Shown here piece after piece: positions 43,433 to 52,295 of a stretch of 64,000 bases of DNA (its first letter is position 1; the number at the start of each line of letters is the position of its first letter). The position numbers and the translations under genes are program-made. Location of the stretch: assembly GCA_026392255.1 (NCBI GenBank), contig JAPLCJ010000017.1, forward strand, positions 1-64,000. Direction: 5' to 3'. The notes under the pieces are model-generated. The model was not told the origin of the DNA. It was given only the letters and a program-made list of their open reading frames with translations, and made no database searches. This DNA is from Solirubrobacterales bacterium. GTDB lineage: Bacteria > Actinomycetota > Thermoleophilia > Solirubrobacterales > Solirubrobacteraceae.

Positions 43433-45115
43433 ATGCTCGACCACCCCACCCGCACTCGACGCGCAGCACTGGCAGCAACGGCATTGCTAACTGCGGTCGG
43501 GTTCCTTCTGAGAATCAAGGGGATCAACCAGTCGCTCGCTGGTGACGAGTACTACTCCTATCGCGAGGTCATGCTCTCCGGATCACTTGGGGCTCTCTGG
43601 CACAACCTACAAAACTCGATCGAGCTGACACCACCCCTGTATCCGTTCCTGGCGTGGATATCGAAGTCGATCGTGTACGCCCCCGAATCGCTGCGCTGGC
43701 CATCGGTAGCCGCCTCCACCGCGCTAATCCCCGCCGTGTGGGTGCTCGGCGACCGGGTCGGCGGACTGAAGACCGGGGTGCTCGCCGCAGCTCTTGCGAC
43801 GATCAGCCCGTTCGCGATCTGGTACTCGAATGAGGCGCGTAGCTACGCCGTTCTCTCACTGACATGTGTTCTCGCGCTCATCGCCGTGTTGCGCTTTGCG
43901 GAACAGCCCAATAGAGCGCGAACCGTGCTGCTTTCACTAGCGGGCGCAGCAGTCCTCTACTCGCATGCAAGTGGCAGCGTTGCGATGCTCGGAGCCGGAG
44001 GGTGGCTCCTGGTCACAAGGCCCGACCTTCGTCGCCGCACGATTATGGCCGCCACAGCAACCTTGCTTATGTTTGCGCCGTTTGCGATGGCGTTCCATCC
44101 CCAGAACGTTTGGTACATGCTCGGGCAGCTCCGCGGCAGCGGCGTCTACGTGGTTACTGACCATCTACAGAGGATGATCGCCGGCACGACCGCGGTTTCT
44201 CCCAACTTGCTGCCCGGGATGTTGAGTGTCTCACTACTGGTTGCGATCGTCATAATCGGCTCCGCCTCAAGGCAGTTCCGAATTGGAACCACCTCGAACC
44301 CGACGGGTCTGCTGCTGTTCACGATTGCGACCTCACTGACCTGCCTGTATGCCTATTCCCTTGCGACGAACGTGATGGTGATGACCGTTCGCAGCCTTAA
44401 CTCGCTTCTCGGGGCAGCACTCGTCCTGCTCGCAACCGCTGCCGTTAACGCGCGACCGCGCGCCCTGGCCGCAGTCCTCGCCGCAACCGCATTGATCGTC
44501 ATGACCGCAAGCGGAGCCCGTTCGCTCCAAGTTAGTTTTCTGCGATCCGATGTGAATGCCGCGGTCGATGCCGCCGCGAGCCTTAGGCCGCCCGCAACCA
44601 TCGTGATGAACATGCACAGGGAGAGCTACAGCATCTATCTGCCGCCCAAGAGCACCAACAAGACACTCAACTTGTCCCCGTCAAGAGCTGCGTGGAAGCC
44701 TCTGACAGCCTCGAAGACTCCTGTGGTCTGGTTAACCACGCTCCACAAGACCACGGTCACGAAGGCCTTGCTCGTGTCTTGGCTTACGTCCGCTACGGCA
44801 CAGGGGAGGACGAATCTCTGCAGCAGGTCCTTCGACGGCAACCCCTCTGTTCTGGTTCTGACCGCATGGCCGAGCGGAGCCCCTGCCTTGCGCAGGGGAG
44901 ATTGCGATCTAAACGCGTTTAACCGAGCTGTCGCTCTGGCACCGCTTAAGGGCAGGAACCCGAGGAGGGCCGAACTGGACTACGCATCACAGCGGCCGGC
45001 TCCCTCGGACCTAGTGATGATGGCTGTACTGGCAGCAGCCCTGGCACTGCTCGGAGGCAACCTTTGGACTCTCAGAAGACGCGAGGCCTCCCGTGCCACT
45101 GAGGGCCGGGCTTAG
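43433..45115 (+). CDS. GT-C fold membrane glycosyltransferase (GT39/ArnT-like)
   Basis: A 560-residue polytopic protein. The first helix (residues 10-26) is followed by the catalytic-type acidic loop INQSLAGDEYYSYREV and a periplasmic ELTPPLYPFLAW segment, the arrangement of PMT/ArnT/PglF-like enzymes that use polyprenyl-linked sugars. About ten to eleven helices run to residue 350, then a soluble C-terminal domain of about 150 residues ends with one more helix (MMAVLAAALALLGG). It could glycosylate secreted proteins or lipids. The next two genes encode secreted proteins, which are candidate acceptors (inference only). Confidence 0.85.
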   Translation: MLDHPTRTRRAALAATALLTAVGFLLRIKGINQSLAGDEYYSYREVMLSGSLGALWHNLQNSIELTPPLYPFLAWISKSIVYAPESLRWPSVAASTALIPAVWVLGDRVGGLKTGVLAAALATISPFAIWYSNEARSYAVLSLTCVLALIAVLRFAEQPNRARTVLLSLAGAAVLYSHASGSVAMLGAGGWLLVTRPDLRRRTIMAATATLLMFAPFAMAFHPQNVWYMLGQLRGSGVYVVTDHLQRMIAGTTAVSPNLLPGMLSVSLLVAIVIIGSASRQFRIGTTSNPTGLLLFTIATSLTCLYAYSLATNVMVMTVRSLNSLLGAALVLLATAAVNARPRALAAVLAATALIVMTASGARSLQVSFLRSDVNAAVDAAASLRPPATIVMNMHRESYSIYLPPKSTNKTLNLSPSRAAWKPLTASKTPVVWLTTLHKTTVTKALLVSWLTSATAQGRTNLCSRSFDGNPSVLVLTAWPSGAPALRRGDCDLNAFNRAVALAPLKGRNPRRAELDYASQRPAPSDLVMMAVLAAALALLGGNLWTLRRREASRATEGRA

Positions 45116-45131
45116 GCGTTCTCATTCGCCC

Positions 45132-45939
45132 GTGCTTATTCCGAGCGCCGCAAACGCCCCTATACTCCATTCAATTAGAAAACTCACCCTCGCTTTTCTC
45201 CTTGCTTTTGCTCTTGTTCCAACCTCCGTTGCGGCTGCCTCTAGCGGCGTCTATGCCAAGTGGACACTCAAGGGCTCAGACCTAACCAACCGCCCGCACG
45301 CGCACGGGCACAATCAAATTTGGGGTGGCCGGTATTCCCAACGCAACGCTTAAGGTCGCTAAGCACAAGAAGGACACCGAGCCAGTTGAGCTGCTGACCT
45401 CCACTGGTGGCGGTGATTGGCTCACGGGAACAACTCCGTTCGGGGCAGTCTTCGGGCGCAGCGGGCCCAGCACCAAGGTCAAGTACCTGCGCGTTGGCGA
45501 GGACACCCTGGACAACAGCAACAGGACCACAACCACGATCACATTCGCATCAGCAGTTCCTGCTGGCGTACTTGGGATCGCAGTTGCCGACCTGGACTTA
45601 GACAAGGTCATCATCCGCGCCAAGGATGCAAGTGGGACTTACCTGACCGGGTCTCAGCTAAAGGGCACGGCAACACACAACACCTTCAACTTCTGCAAGG
45701 TAACCCGCTCGAAGCCAACCAACTGCGGAAACGACACAGCCGTACCGAGCTGGCTTCCAGGAGCTACCGGCGCAACGGTCATGGGTGCCGATCATGGATC
45801 GGATGGCGCAACCGCTTGGATGCGGCCGAACCGGTCCATCAAGTCAATCACAATGACTTTCAGCGGATTCCGGAGCGTCAGCACGCACTCCTACCGCACT
45901 TGGTTGGCTGTCCCGAAGTCGCCTAGCTTCACCGGCTGA
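45132..45939 (+). pseudogene. Frameshifted secreted protein gene, unknown function
   Basis: The N-terminal frame gives a signal peptide (KLTLAFLLAFALVPTSVAAA) and VYAKWTLKGSDLTNR, then goes out of frame near 45290-45300. The second frame continues TGTIKFGVAGIPNATLKV to the stop at 45939 with a beta-rich domain (STKVKYLRVGEDTLDN, AVADLDLDKVIIRAKD, SITMTFSGFRSVSTHSYRTW) and one Cys pair (FCKVTRSKPTNC). From GTG 45132 to the stop is 808 nt, one base more than 269 codons. The CCC run at 45293-45295 is a candidate site. The start is uncertain; a TATACT box at 45161 precedes an alternative ATT. I do not recognise the family. Confidence 0.65.
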
Positions 45940-45958
45940 GCCTCGGCTTAGTCAGCAG

Positions 45959-45990
45959 GACCCGGGGCGATGTGAACATCATCTCGGGTC
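45959..45990 (+). terminator. Hairpin between two secreted-protein genes
   Basis: GACCCG...CGGGTC encloses GATG-TGAA-CATC, a two-part stem with a 4x4 internal loop. It starts 19 bp after the upstream stop. There is no U-run. Possible terminator. Confidence 0.45.
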
Positions 45991-46080
45991 GAGTGCTGGC
46001 CGTATGCGACCAGAGGGGGAACAAGGCGGTAAAGTGTCGCTTTGGAGATCCTGTTTGTTATTGCAGTGCTGGAAGATGTC

Positions 46081-48039
46081 GTGTCTAAATCCGTAGCCAA
46101 TCGTTATCAACATCCTCGAGCTGCGTTGATAGCGGTGGGGGCAACTCTCCTCTGCGTTGGGTCACTGGCGTCGGTCGCAGCAGCGCGCCCAGCACACGCG
46201 GCTGGCTCACTAGCCACATCCGCTATTCCGGCAAAGGATGTCCGGGCACGCGGGAAGATCGCCACGCACGCTTGGCCCGTCAAGGTTGGTCGCACGACTT
46301 ACCGGTGTGGACAATCCGGAACACGCTGGTATCCGGGTAACAACGTGTCGGGCATCAGGCGCAGTGCTGGCAAGGGGCGCTTCTGGTTTGCCACATATCT
46401 GGCACAGATCCGCGCTTACCAAACCGTTCGTCCCCAAACCGGTCGAACCCGCGGGGCAGTCAAGAACCTTCAGAGGGCGTTCCCGCGTGCAGCCGTCGCC
46501 CGCTGCGCGAGGATGAACGGGGCACGCGTCAGCAACAAAAAGTTGACCCTAAAGACCGTCCGACTTGTTGGCAAGAAGGGCCTCGTAGCGAGGCAGACTG
46601 GGCCCGTCCGACGCCGAGCTGGCTCGCCTAAGGCCCGCGCTGCAGCCGATGACGGCACGGACCTTCTCCAAGTCATCAACACAGACAGCAGCTTGAGTAA
46701 CGCAGTCGTGTCCGGCACCGGCTCGATCTACCAGATCTTCCATGCCCCCAATGGCAGCATCGTGAATGTGTTTGACCCTCCAGCCCCAATCGCTGGCGCA
46801 CCAGAGCCAGACGCTTCGAACCCTGGCTGTGTTGTGGGCAAGCTCGACCCCGCTACTGGAGTCACTGCCTGCCTTCTTGACAGCAACAAGATCACTGGAT
46901 GGAACCGCTACGCGCAGGGATTCCAGGGCTATTACGAGTCACCCCTCGTCCGTTTTGACGAGTCCAGCGCGATTTACATTGTCGGTGCTGACGGGCCAGA
47001 CCCAAGCAAAGCACCGCTTTACAGAATTGACCCAGCTGGGACGGTCACGGACCTTCTGGCAGACCATGTCGCGGGAACACTCTGGGGTGGTGGCGCAACC
47101 GTCCTCCCCAGTGGCGTGGTGGTGGCTTCCTTGAGGGAGGACCGCCGTGCCTACCTTGAACGGATCAGCCCAAGCCTTGAAAGGGCAACCCTGTGCGTCT
47201 TGCCTGACCTTCCGCTCGGTGATCCCATGGAAAACATGTGTTACTACAGCCTTGCCGGGTTTACAGCCAACGGACGTGCGCTGCTAATGGGGCAGCTGCC
47301 AGCCAACAGGCTCAGCGCCGACCACCTCCAGCTCGAGAGCCCAGAGCCCACCGCCTGGGTATGGAGCAATCTGCCCCCGGCGGTCTACTCGCTTGGCCCT
47401 GACGACCAGTTGTTTCCAAGAGAGCCACTGCTGGCGAGCTGGGATCACGGCATCTATTCGGACATGGAGCCTAAAACGACATGGGCTGAAGCTGACTGTC
47501 TCCTGAGCTGCACTGTAGGGCCGCTGAGCAGCCCTGCGTTGCTCTCGGATAACAGCAGCATCGGAATTATGGGCGAGAATGGTGGCGCGACCGGCGCAGA
47601 TCATGGATACACCTCCAGCCTGATGGAGCTGGCTCCGCAGGCCAGAAAGCTGAACCTCCCGGATGTAACCCAACCGCTTGTAGGCCGGCAGCTGACGGGG
47701 ACCGACAAGTACGCGGTGGCAGGTATCAGCAAGTCCACCACAACATGTTTCTTTGACAGGCCCTTGTGGAGTCAGGCTGAGCAGGACGCATACCCGTGCG
47801 ACGCGGACGAGCAACTGGCCATCTACGACAAGAGCGCCAACAACGACACACCTGTCACCCTCCCATACCGAATTGCGATCTACGACATGCATAGCTCCGG
47901 CGACGGCAAGACCCTCTACATAGCTGCCAAAAGAGCATCCGATGGGGCCTGGCTGGTCGGGACTGTCAACATCACCACTGCGACGCTGTCCATCATCAGC
48001 GAGTCCAACAATCCGCCCAACAGCCTTGGGACTTTTTGA
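46081..48039 (+). CDS. Large secreted protein, propeller-like, unknown function
   Basis: A 652-residue protein from GTG 46081, which has GGAAG about 8 bases upstream; TTG 46042 would add 13 residues. The signal peptide is ALIAVGATLLCVGSLASVAAA. A basic N-terminal module of about 140 residues follows, with two Cys (YRCGQSGTRW and ARCARMNG). From about residue 200 come repeated beta segments: GSIYQIFHAPNGSIVNVFD, YYESPLVRFDESSAIYIVG, GGGATVLPSGVVVASL, LLASWDHGIYSDMEP and IYDMHSSGDGKTLYIAAK. These look like a beta-propeller with several extra Cys, probably disulfide-bonded. No anchor or known catalytic motif is visible. I cannot name a family. Confidence 0.75.
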   Translation: MSKSVANRYQHPRAALIAVGATLLCVGSLASVAAARPAHAAGSLATSAIPAKDVRARGKIATHAWPVKVGRTTYRCGQSGTRWYPGNNVSGIRRSAGKGRFWFATYLAQIRAYQTVRPQTGRTRGAVKNLQRAFPRAAVARCARMNGARVSNKKLTLKTVRLVGKKGLVARQTGPVRRRAGSPKARAAADDGTDLLQVINTDSSLSNAVVSGTGSIYQIFHAPNGSIVNVFDPPAPIAGAPEPDASNPGCVVGKLDPATGVTACLLDSNKITGWNRYAQGFQGYYESPLVRFDESSAIYIVGADGPDPSKAPLYRIDPAGTVTDLLADHVAGTLWGGGATVLPSGVVVASLREDRRAYLERISPSLERATLCVLPDLPLGDPMENMCYYSLAGFTANGRALLMGQLPANRLSADHLQLESPEPTAWVWSNLPPAVYSLGPDDQLFPREPLLASWDHGIYSDMEPKTTWAEADCLLSCTVGPLSSPALLSDNSSIGIMGENGGATGADHGYTSSLMELAPQARKLNLPDVTQPLVGRQLTGTDKYAVAGISKSTTTCFFDRPLWSQAEQDAYPCDADEQLAIYDKSANNDTPVTLPYRIAIYDMHSSGDGKTLYIAAKRASDGAWLVGTVNITTATLSIISESNNPPNSLGTF

Positions 48040-48087
48040 TTCCTCGCCTTCTAGCGCTCGGCCGAGCTGGGGCCGGGCTGAGGGCGT

Positions 48088-48468
48088 CTAGTTAGTCAAG
48101 GCCCAGATCGCCAGCGCCGGCAAGCCGATGCTGATGGTGCTGAAGGAGATGATGGCGACGCCCTTGTAGACAGGGTGGTCTGAGGCCTTCTCGCCCCAAG
48201 CGAGTGGGAAGAACAGAACCGGATTGACCATCGCGCCGAACGCCACCAGTCCGCGAATCCAGTTTGGCATGCCGGGCGCGACCGCCTGGATAGCGATCAG
48301 AATCAGGCCCATCATCAGCCAGTCAATGTGCATCTGAAGGAACCGGTGAGGAACTGGGACGCCCCTTGAGCGGAACCAGTTTGCGTTCTGCGTGGCTGCG
48401 ACAACTAGCCAGCCAGATGCTCCCCCAAGAGCAAGGGAAATAAGACCAAGCGAGGTCAAGAGGGGCAC
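48088..48468 (-). CDS. Small four-helix membrane protein, unknown function
   Basis: A 126-residue hydrophobic protein with four transmembrane helices at about 4-24, 47-67, 72-92 and 100-123. Conserved-looking polar spots are Arg-Phe-Leu-Gln-Met-His-Ile-Asp (HRFLQMHIDWLMMG) at the start of helix 2 and WGEKASDHPVY in the last loop. The His/Asp in helix 2 could bind metal or heme, but this is speculation. It stands alone, 48 bp from the convergent secreted-protein gene. I do not recognise the family. Confidence 0.7.
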   Translation of the reverse strand: MPLLTSLGLISLALGGASGWLVVAATQNANWFRSRGVPVPHRFLQMHIDWLMMGLILIAIQAVAPGMPNWIRGLVAFGAMVNPVLFFPLAWGEKASDHPVYKGVAIISFSTISIGLPALAIWALTN

Positions 48469-48522
48469 AGAGGCAGCCTATCCGATCGGCTTGACCCCCT
48501 GTCAGGGATTCAGCTCTACCGG

Positions 48523-48551
48523 GCCGGCCCCACAGAGAAGCGGGGCCCGGC
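48523..48551 (-). terminator. Hairpin downstream of groEL
   Basis: GCCGG-CCCC pairs with GGGG-CCGGC around a 10-base loop, with a single bulged C. It lies 60 bp past the groEL stop on the minus strand. There is no clear U-tract; a T-rich CTCTTTCG follows on the other strand, where it could also end read-through. Confidence 0.55.
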
Positions 48552-48611
48552 TCTTTCGAACCGACCCCCGCTTGCACAACAAAGCGTTTGTTACTCAGGC
48601 GGATGCCTGGG

Positions 48612-50237
48612 TTACATCATCCCGCTCATGTCGGGCATGCCGCCGCCTGCTGATCCACCCTCGTCCTGGACCTCGGCGACAATCGCCTCGGTGGTGAGGA
48701 TATTCTTCGCGATCGACGCTGCATTCTGCAGTGCCGAACGTGTGACCATGGCTGGGTCGATGACGCCTGCAGCAACAAGATCAACGATCTCGTTGGTGGC
48801 TGCGTTCAGGCCGAAGCCTGCCTTTGCCTTGCGTACGTCATTGACCACGACCGAACCCTCAAGGCCAGCGTTGGCAGAAATCTGCCTAAGCGGCTCTTCG
48901 AGTGAGCGGAGGATGATCCTCGCACCAGTGCGCTCGTCCTCGTCCTCAATTGCATCGAGGTCGATGGCGCTCGACGCTGCCAGAAGTGCTGTGCCGCCAC
49001 CCGCAACGATGCCCTCTTCGAGAGCTGCGCGAGTTGCCTGCAGAGCGTCTTCGACGCGGTGCTTCTTTTCCTTCATCTCTGTCTCGGTTGCAGCGCCTAC
49101 CTTGACGACTGCGACACCACCGGAGAGCTTGGCGAGCCTCTCCTGCAGCTTCTCCCGATCGAAATCGGAATCGGTGTTGTCGATTTCGGACTTGATCTGC
49201 TTGATCCTGCCCTTGATCGCGTCACCTTCGCCGGCTCCGTCAATGATGGTCGTGGCGTCCTTGCCAACAACCACACGACGTGCCTTACCGAGCTGGCTTG
49301 CCTGAGTGTTCTCAAGCTTGAGACCCATCTCTTCGGTGATTACTTCACCACCGGTGAGAATGGCGATGTCTTCAAGCATGCGCTTACGGCGATCGCCGAA
49401 GCCCGGTGCCTTAACGGCAACACCGGTGAACAGGCCACGGAGCTTGTTCACCACGAGGGTTGCAAGGGACTCGCCCTCAACATCCTCCGCAATGATCAGG
49501 AGTGGCTTGCCCTGCTGAGACACCTGCTCGATGATCGGAAGAAGGTCCCGGATGGAAGCAATCTTCTGATTAGCAATCAGGATGTATGGATCTTCGAGAA
49601 TGGCTTCCATGCTGTCCTGGTCGGTGACCATGTACGGCGAGATGTAGCCCTTGTCGAACTGCATGCCCTCTGTGAATTCGAGGTCCATGCCGAACGTCTG
49701 GCCTTCCTCGACGTTGACAACGCCGTCCTTGCCTACCTTCTCGATTGCGTCGGCGATTACGTCGCCGATTTCATCGTCACCAGCCGAGATCGTTGCAACG
49801 CGGGAGATCTGGTCCTTGCCAGAAATCTCCTTGCTTTGCTTGCCGATCTCTTCGACGACTGCGTCAACAGCCTTCTCGATGCCGCGCTTAAGCGCGATTG
49901 GGTTGGCGCCGGCAGCAACGTTCTTCAGGCCGGTGCGGACGATTGCCTGAGCAAGCACGGTCGCGGTTGTCGTGCCGTCACCGGCAACGTCATTGGTTGC
50001 CGTGGCAACCTCGCGTACGAGCTGTGCTCCCTGGTTCTCGAAAACGTCCTCAACTTCGATCTCACGGGCGATGGTTACACCGTCGTTCGTGATTGTTGGG
50101 GCGCCGAACTTCTTGTCAAGGACTACGTAACGGCCCTTGGGCCCAAGCGTTACCTTGACTGCGTTTGCGACCGCGTCGACACCGCGCTCAAGCGCTTGAC
50201 GTGCCTCACTGTCGAACTTGATTTCCTTGTGTGCCAT
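48612..50237 (-). CDS. groEL: 60 kDa chaperonin GroEL
   Basis: Forms the double-ring folding chamber with GroES. The 541 residues carry [18 protein letters not shown], the ATP loop [14 protein letters not shown] (about residues 85-98) with catalytic Asp of the GDGTTT motif, [12 protein letters not shown]-type [16 protein letters not shown], and a Gly/Met-rich C-terminal tail ([11 protein letters not shown]) typical of chamber-lining repeats. It begins 14 bp after groES; the groES stop codon lies inside the groEL ribosome site AAGGAGAA. Actinobacteria often have a second, unlinked groEL; this is the copy linked to groES. Confidence 0.98.
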   Translation of the reverse strand: MAHKEIKFDSEARQALERGVDAVANAVKVTLGPKGRYVVLDKKFGAPTITNDGVTIAREIEVEDVFENQGAQLVREVATATNDVAGDGTTTATVLAQAIVRTGLKNVAAGANPIALKRGIEKAVDAVVEEIGKQSKEISGKDQISRVATISAGDDEIGDVIADAIEKVGKDGVVNVEEGQTFGMDLEFTEGMQFDKGYISPYMVTDQDSMEAILEDPYILIANQKIASIRDLLPIIEQVSQQGKPLLIIAEDVEGESLATLVVNKLRGLFTGVAVKAPGFGDRRKRMLEDIAILTGGEVITEEMGLKLENTQASQLGKARRVVVGKDATTIIDGAGEGDAIKGRIKQIKSEIDNTDSDFDREKLQERLAKLSGGVAVVKVGAATETEMKEKKHRVEDALQATRAALEEGIVAGGGTALLAASSAIDLDAIEDEDERTGARIILRSLEEPLRQISANAGLEGSVVVNDVRKAKAGFGLNAATNEIVDLVAAGVIDPAMVTRSALQNAASIAKNILTTEAIVAEVQDEGGSAGGGMPDMSGMM

Positions 50238-50251
50238 TAGTCAGATTCTCC

Positions 50252-50539
50252 TTATGACTCGACGATGGCAAGCACATCAGATTCACGGAGGACAAGAAGG
50301 TCCTCACCGTCAACCTTGATCTCTGTGCCGCCGTACTTGCTGTAGAGGACTTCGTCCCCTGTTTTCACGTCGAGCGGGATTCGCTCTCCGTCTTCCACAC
50401 GGCCTTCGCCTACAGCGATGACCTTGCCTTTCTGTGGCTTCTCCTTGGCAGTATCGGGAAGGACAAGGCCACTGATTGTGGTCTCTTCCTCATCGATTGC
50501 CTGGACGATCAGCCGGTCTCCAAGGGGCTTAAGTTTCAT
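50252..50539 (-). CDS. groES: 10 kDa co-chaperonin GroES
   Basis: A 95-residue lid of the GroEL chamber. The start ATG at 50539 is set by the GGAGGT ribosome site at 50549-50554 and by the standard opening [13 protein letters not shown]. The mobile loop [19 protein letters not shown], the VIAVGEGR strand and [19 protein letters not shown] complete the fold. It is the first gene of the groES-groEL operon, with the CIRCE operator about 90 bp upstream of the start. Confidence 0.97.
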   Translation of the reverse strand: MKLKPLGDRLIVQAIDEEETTISGLVLPDTAKEKPQKGKVIAVGEGRVEDGERIPLDVKTGDEVLYSKYGGTEIKVDGEDLLVLRESDVLAIVES

Positions 50540-50630
50540 ATCCCTTAGACCTCCATTCCGTCGTTGGTTTGCTTGGTTAACAGTGTTTGCCCCATGAATC
50601 AGTTGTTTCGGGGGCGGTATGGCTTCAAAC

Positions 50631-50657
50631 TTGGCACTCAAGGGCTACGAGTGCCAA
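50631..50657. promoter_or_regulatory. CIRCE operator (HrcA binding site)
   Basis: A perfect inverted repeat TTGGCACTC-N9-GAGTGCCAA, differing from the CIRCE consensus TTAGCACTC-N9-GAGTGCTAA by one compensated base in each arm. The 9-base spacer is canonical. It lies upstream of groES and would be bound by the HrcA repressor at normal temperature. hrcA itself is not in the window. Confidence 0.95.
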
Positions 50658-50758
50658 GCGAAGCTCCAGATTAGCGCAAGTATGGCCCCGATCCGGGCCA
50701 GCAGGGGAAATGTCACAACCATGAGAGTCTTTGAGGTGCGGGCGTGAGTGCTGCGGAG

Positions 50759-51157
50759 CTAGTTGCGAGCGCCGCCGAGGCCGCGCAAACGGTCCTCGAA
50801 ATCACTGGCACGGTCAACTATTTCCGAGAAACGGACGATCGTGACGGTGTCGTCAAGCGTCACGGGGCGATCGTAAATCTGCTCCAGGAACGACATCAGG
50901 TCCCCAACCCGTCGGCACTCTGGGTTGTCGTGCTGAATCTCATGGGGGCTGAGCTCCTTAAGGGGCTTCACCTCAACATCATCGATCACAGCCTCAAAGA
51001 CGCGCTCCCGCGGAGAATGCTTGAAGCCAATCGTTACAAGAACGAGGTCGTTGCGCTCGTACTTGTGAGACTTGTCGCCAAGGCGGATCGTCCCGCTCTT
51101 GCGGCCGTTCCTAAGTTGGTCTGCGAAGACCTGTGAATAGAAGTTGAGAACCTTCAT
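50759..51157 (-). CDS. ASCH-domain protein
   Basis: A 132-residue protein with the ASCH fold, related to PUA domains and often RNA- or modified-nucleoside-binding. The signature is in the N-terminal part: FADQLRNGRKSGTIRLGDKSHKYERNDLVLVTIGF, where the G-x-K-x-x-T-x-R pattern (residues 18-25) is the conserved ASCH loop, here GRKSGTIR. A charged helical C-terminus follows. E. coli YqfB of this family is an N4-acetylcytidine amidohydrolase; whether this one has that activity is unknown. It is 17 bp after the NUDIX gene and is the last gene of that run. Confidence 0.85.
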   Translation of the reverse strand: MKVLNFYSQVFADQLRNGRKSGTIRLGDKSHKYERNDLVLVTIGFKHSPRERVFEAVIDDVEVKPLKELSPHEIQHDNPECRRVGDLMSFLEQIYDRPVTLDDTVTIVRFSEIVDRASDFEDRLRGLGGARN

Positions 51158-51174
51158 AACTTGTAAAGAAGAGC

Positions 51175-51600
51175 CTAGCGGCCAACTGCTAGACGGAGCA
51201 TCTCGCGCTCGCCGTCAAATGTCAATGCCTGCAGGGCTTCGTCGACCGGCATCCACTCCACTGAAACAACCTCGTCGTCGTGATCCTTGAAGTCTCCCCC
51301 CACCTTCTTGAACTCAAAGAACACAACCGACTTGTGGACTGATCTGCGCGACCTGCGGTACCAGTAGCGGACCTCGTCAAGCTCACGGACCACTTCACAT
51401 ATAAGGCCCGTCTCCTCAAGTACCTCGCGCGTTGCTGCCTGCACTGCGGTCTCGCCCGGATCAAGATGACCCTTGGGCAATGCGAGCGCCCTGCGGCCCT
51501 TGGCTGTTTTCTTCTTGGGAACAATCACGCAGACACGATCGCCGTCCAGCACAACACCACCAGCCGAGTGCTCCTCGGGTTCGCCTTGGCGCCTGCTCAC
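51175..51600 (-). CDS. NUDIX hydrolase
   Basis: A 141-residue enzyme hydrolysing nucleoside diphosphates linked to another moiety. The full NUDIX box GHLDPGETAVQAATREVLEETGL is present at about 43-65, with all Gly, Glu and Arg ligands of GX5EX7REUXEEXGU. LPKGHLDPGE resembles diadenosine polyphosphate or MutT-like enzymes. It overlaps the Crp-family gene by 4 bp. Substrate cannot be read from sequence. Confidence 0.93.
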   Translation of the reverse strand: MSRRQGEPEEHSAGGVVLDGDRVCVIVPKKKTAKGRRALALPKGHLDPGETAVQAATREVLEETGLICEVVRELDEVRYWYRRSRRSVHKSVVFFEFKKVGGDFKDHDDEVVSVEWMPVDEALQALTFDGEREMLRLAVGR

Positions 51601-52295
51601 CAGACCCAGCCCTCAAGCGCAGGCGGGTCGATCACAATCAGCCGACCGCGTCCTTGCTTGACGACTCCAGCACGCGAGAGCTCGGCGAGGAAACGGCTCG
51701 CTGACTCACGTGAGGTTCCAGCCAACTGAGCAATCTCTGCCTGGGTGGCAACAACTTGAGTCGGACCAGGGCCGGCGCCTTCATAACGAGCCCGGTCAAC
51801 AAGCTCGCGGATCGCTGCAGCTACTCGCCCTTGAACTGTCTGGAAGGACCGGCGCTCAATCCGCTGGTTGGCAACACGCAAGCGTCGGGCCAAAGCTGCC
51901 GCTAGTTCCAAACCGAGGTCAGGGTTGGCCACTACAAGCGCCTTCATGTCGGACCCTGTGATCGCTAGGGTCTCGACATCGTCCAAAGCCTCAACGGTGG
52001 CTGACCGAGTCTCCGCGTCAAACAGCGAGAGCTCCCCGAAAATGTCACCCGGGCCAAAGTTCCCAAGGGTGATCTGACGGCCATCCGGATGCTCGCCGAT
52101 CGCGCGAGCGTGCCCGGACCGGATCACGTAACAGGACTCTCCGGAATCGCCGGCGTGGAAAATCGCTGAACCCGAGGCAAACGCGCGCGGCACCGCCACG
52201 GCTGCAATATGGAGCAGGGCGTCCTCAGGAAGGGCTGAAAACAGCCTTGTTGACCCGAGCAGGTCGGCGGCATCGTTGGTTAATTCTGGGTTCAT
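51597..52295 (-). CDS. Crp/Fnr-family transcriptional regulator
   Basis: A 232-residue cyclic-nucleotide-binding-fold regulator. The N-terminal beta-roll has HAGDSGESCYVIRSGHARAI and the phosphate-cassette region FGPGDIFGELSLFDAETRSATV (in two parts), where FGELSLFD...R-SATV is the cNMP-binding signature with its Glu and Arg, so cAMP or a relative is plausible. No Fnr-like Cys cluster is present. The C-terminal winged helix contains TQAEIAQLAGTSRESASRFL, the recognition helix. It is coupled to the GDPD gene upstream and NUDIX downstream by 4-bp overlaps. Confidence 0.93.
   Translation of the reverse strand: MNPELTNDAADLLGSTRLFSALPEDALLHIAAVAVPRAFASGSAIFHAGDSGESCYVIRSGHARAIGEHPDGRQITLGNFGPGDIFGELSLFDAETRSATVEALDDVETLAITGSDMKALVVANPDLGLELAAALARRLRVANQRIERRSFQTVQGRVAAAIRELVDRARYEGAGPGPTQVVATQAEIAQLAGTSRESASRFLAELSRAGVVKQGRGRLIVIDPPALEGWVW

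Noticed and set aside
49059-50240. 393-codon open frame opposite groEL
   Set aside because: It mirrors groEL codon structure on the other strand, lacks a ribosome site and any recognisable domain; long antisense frames are expected in GC-rich coding DNA.
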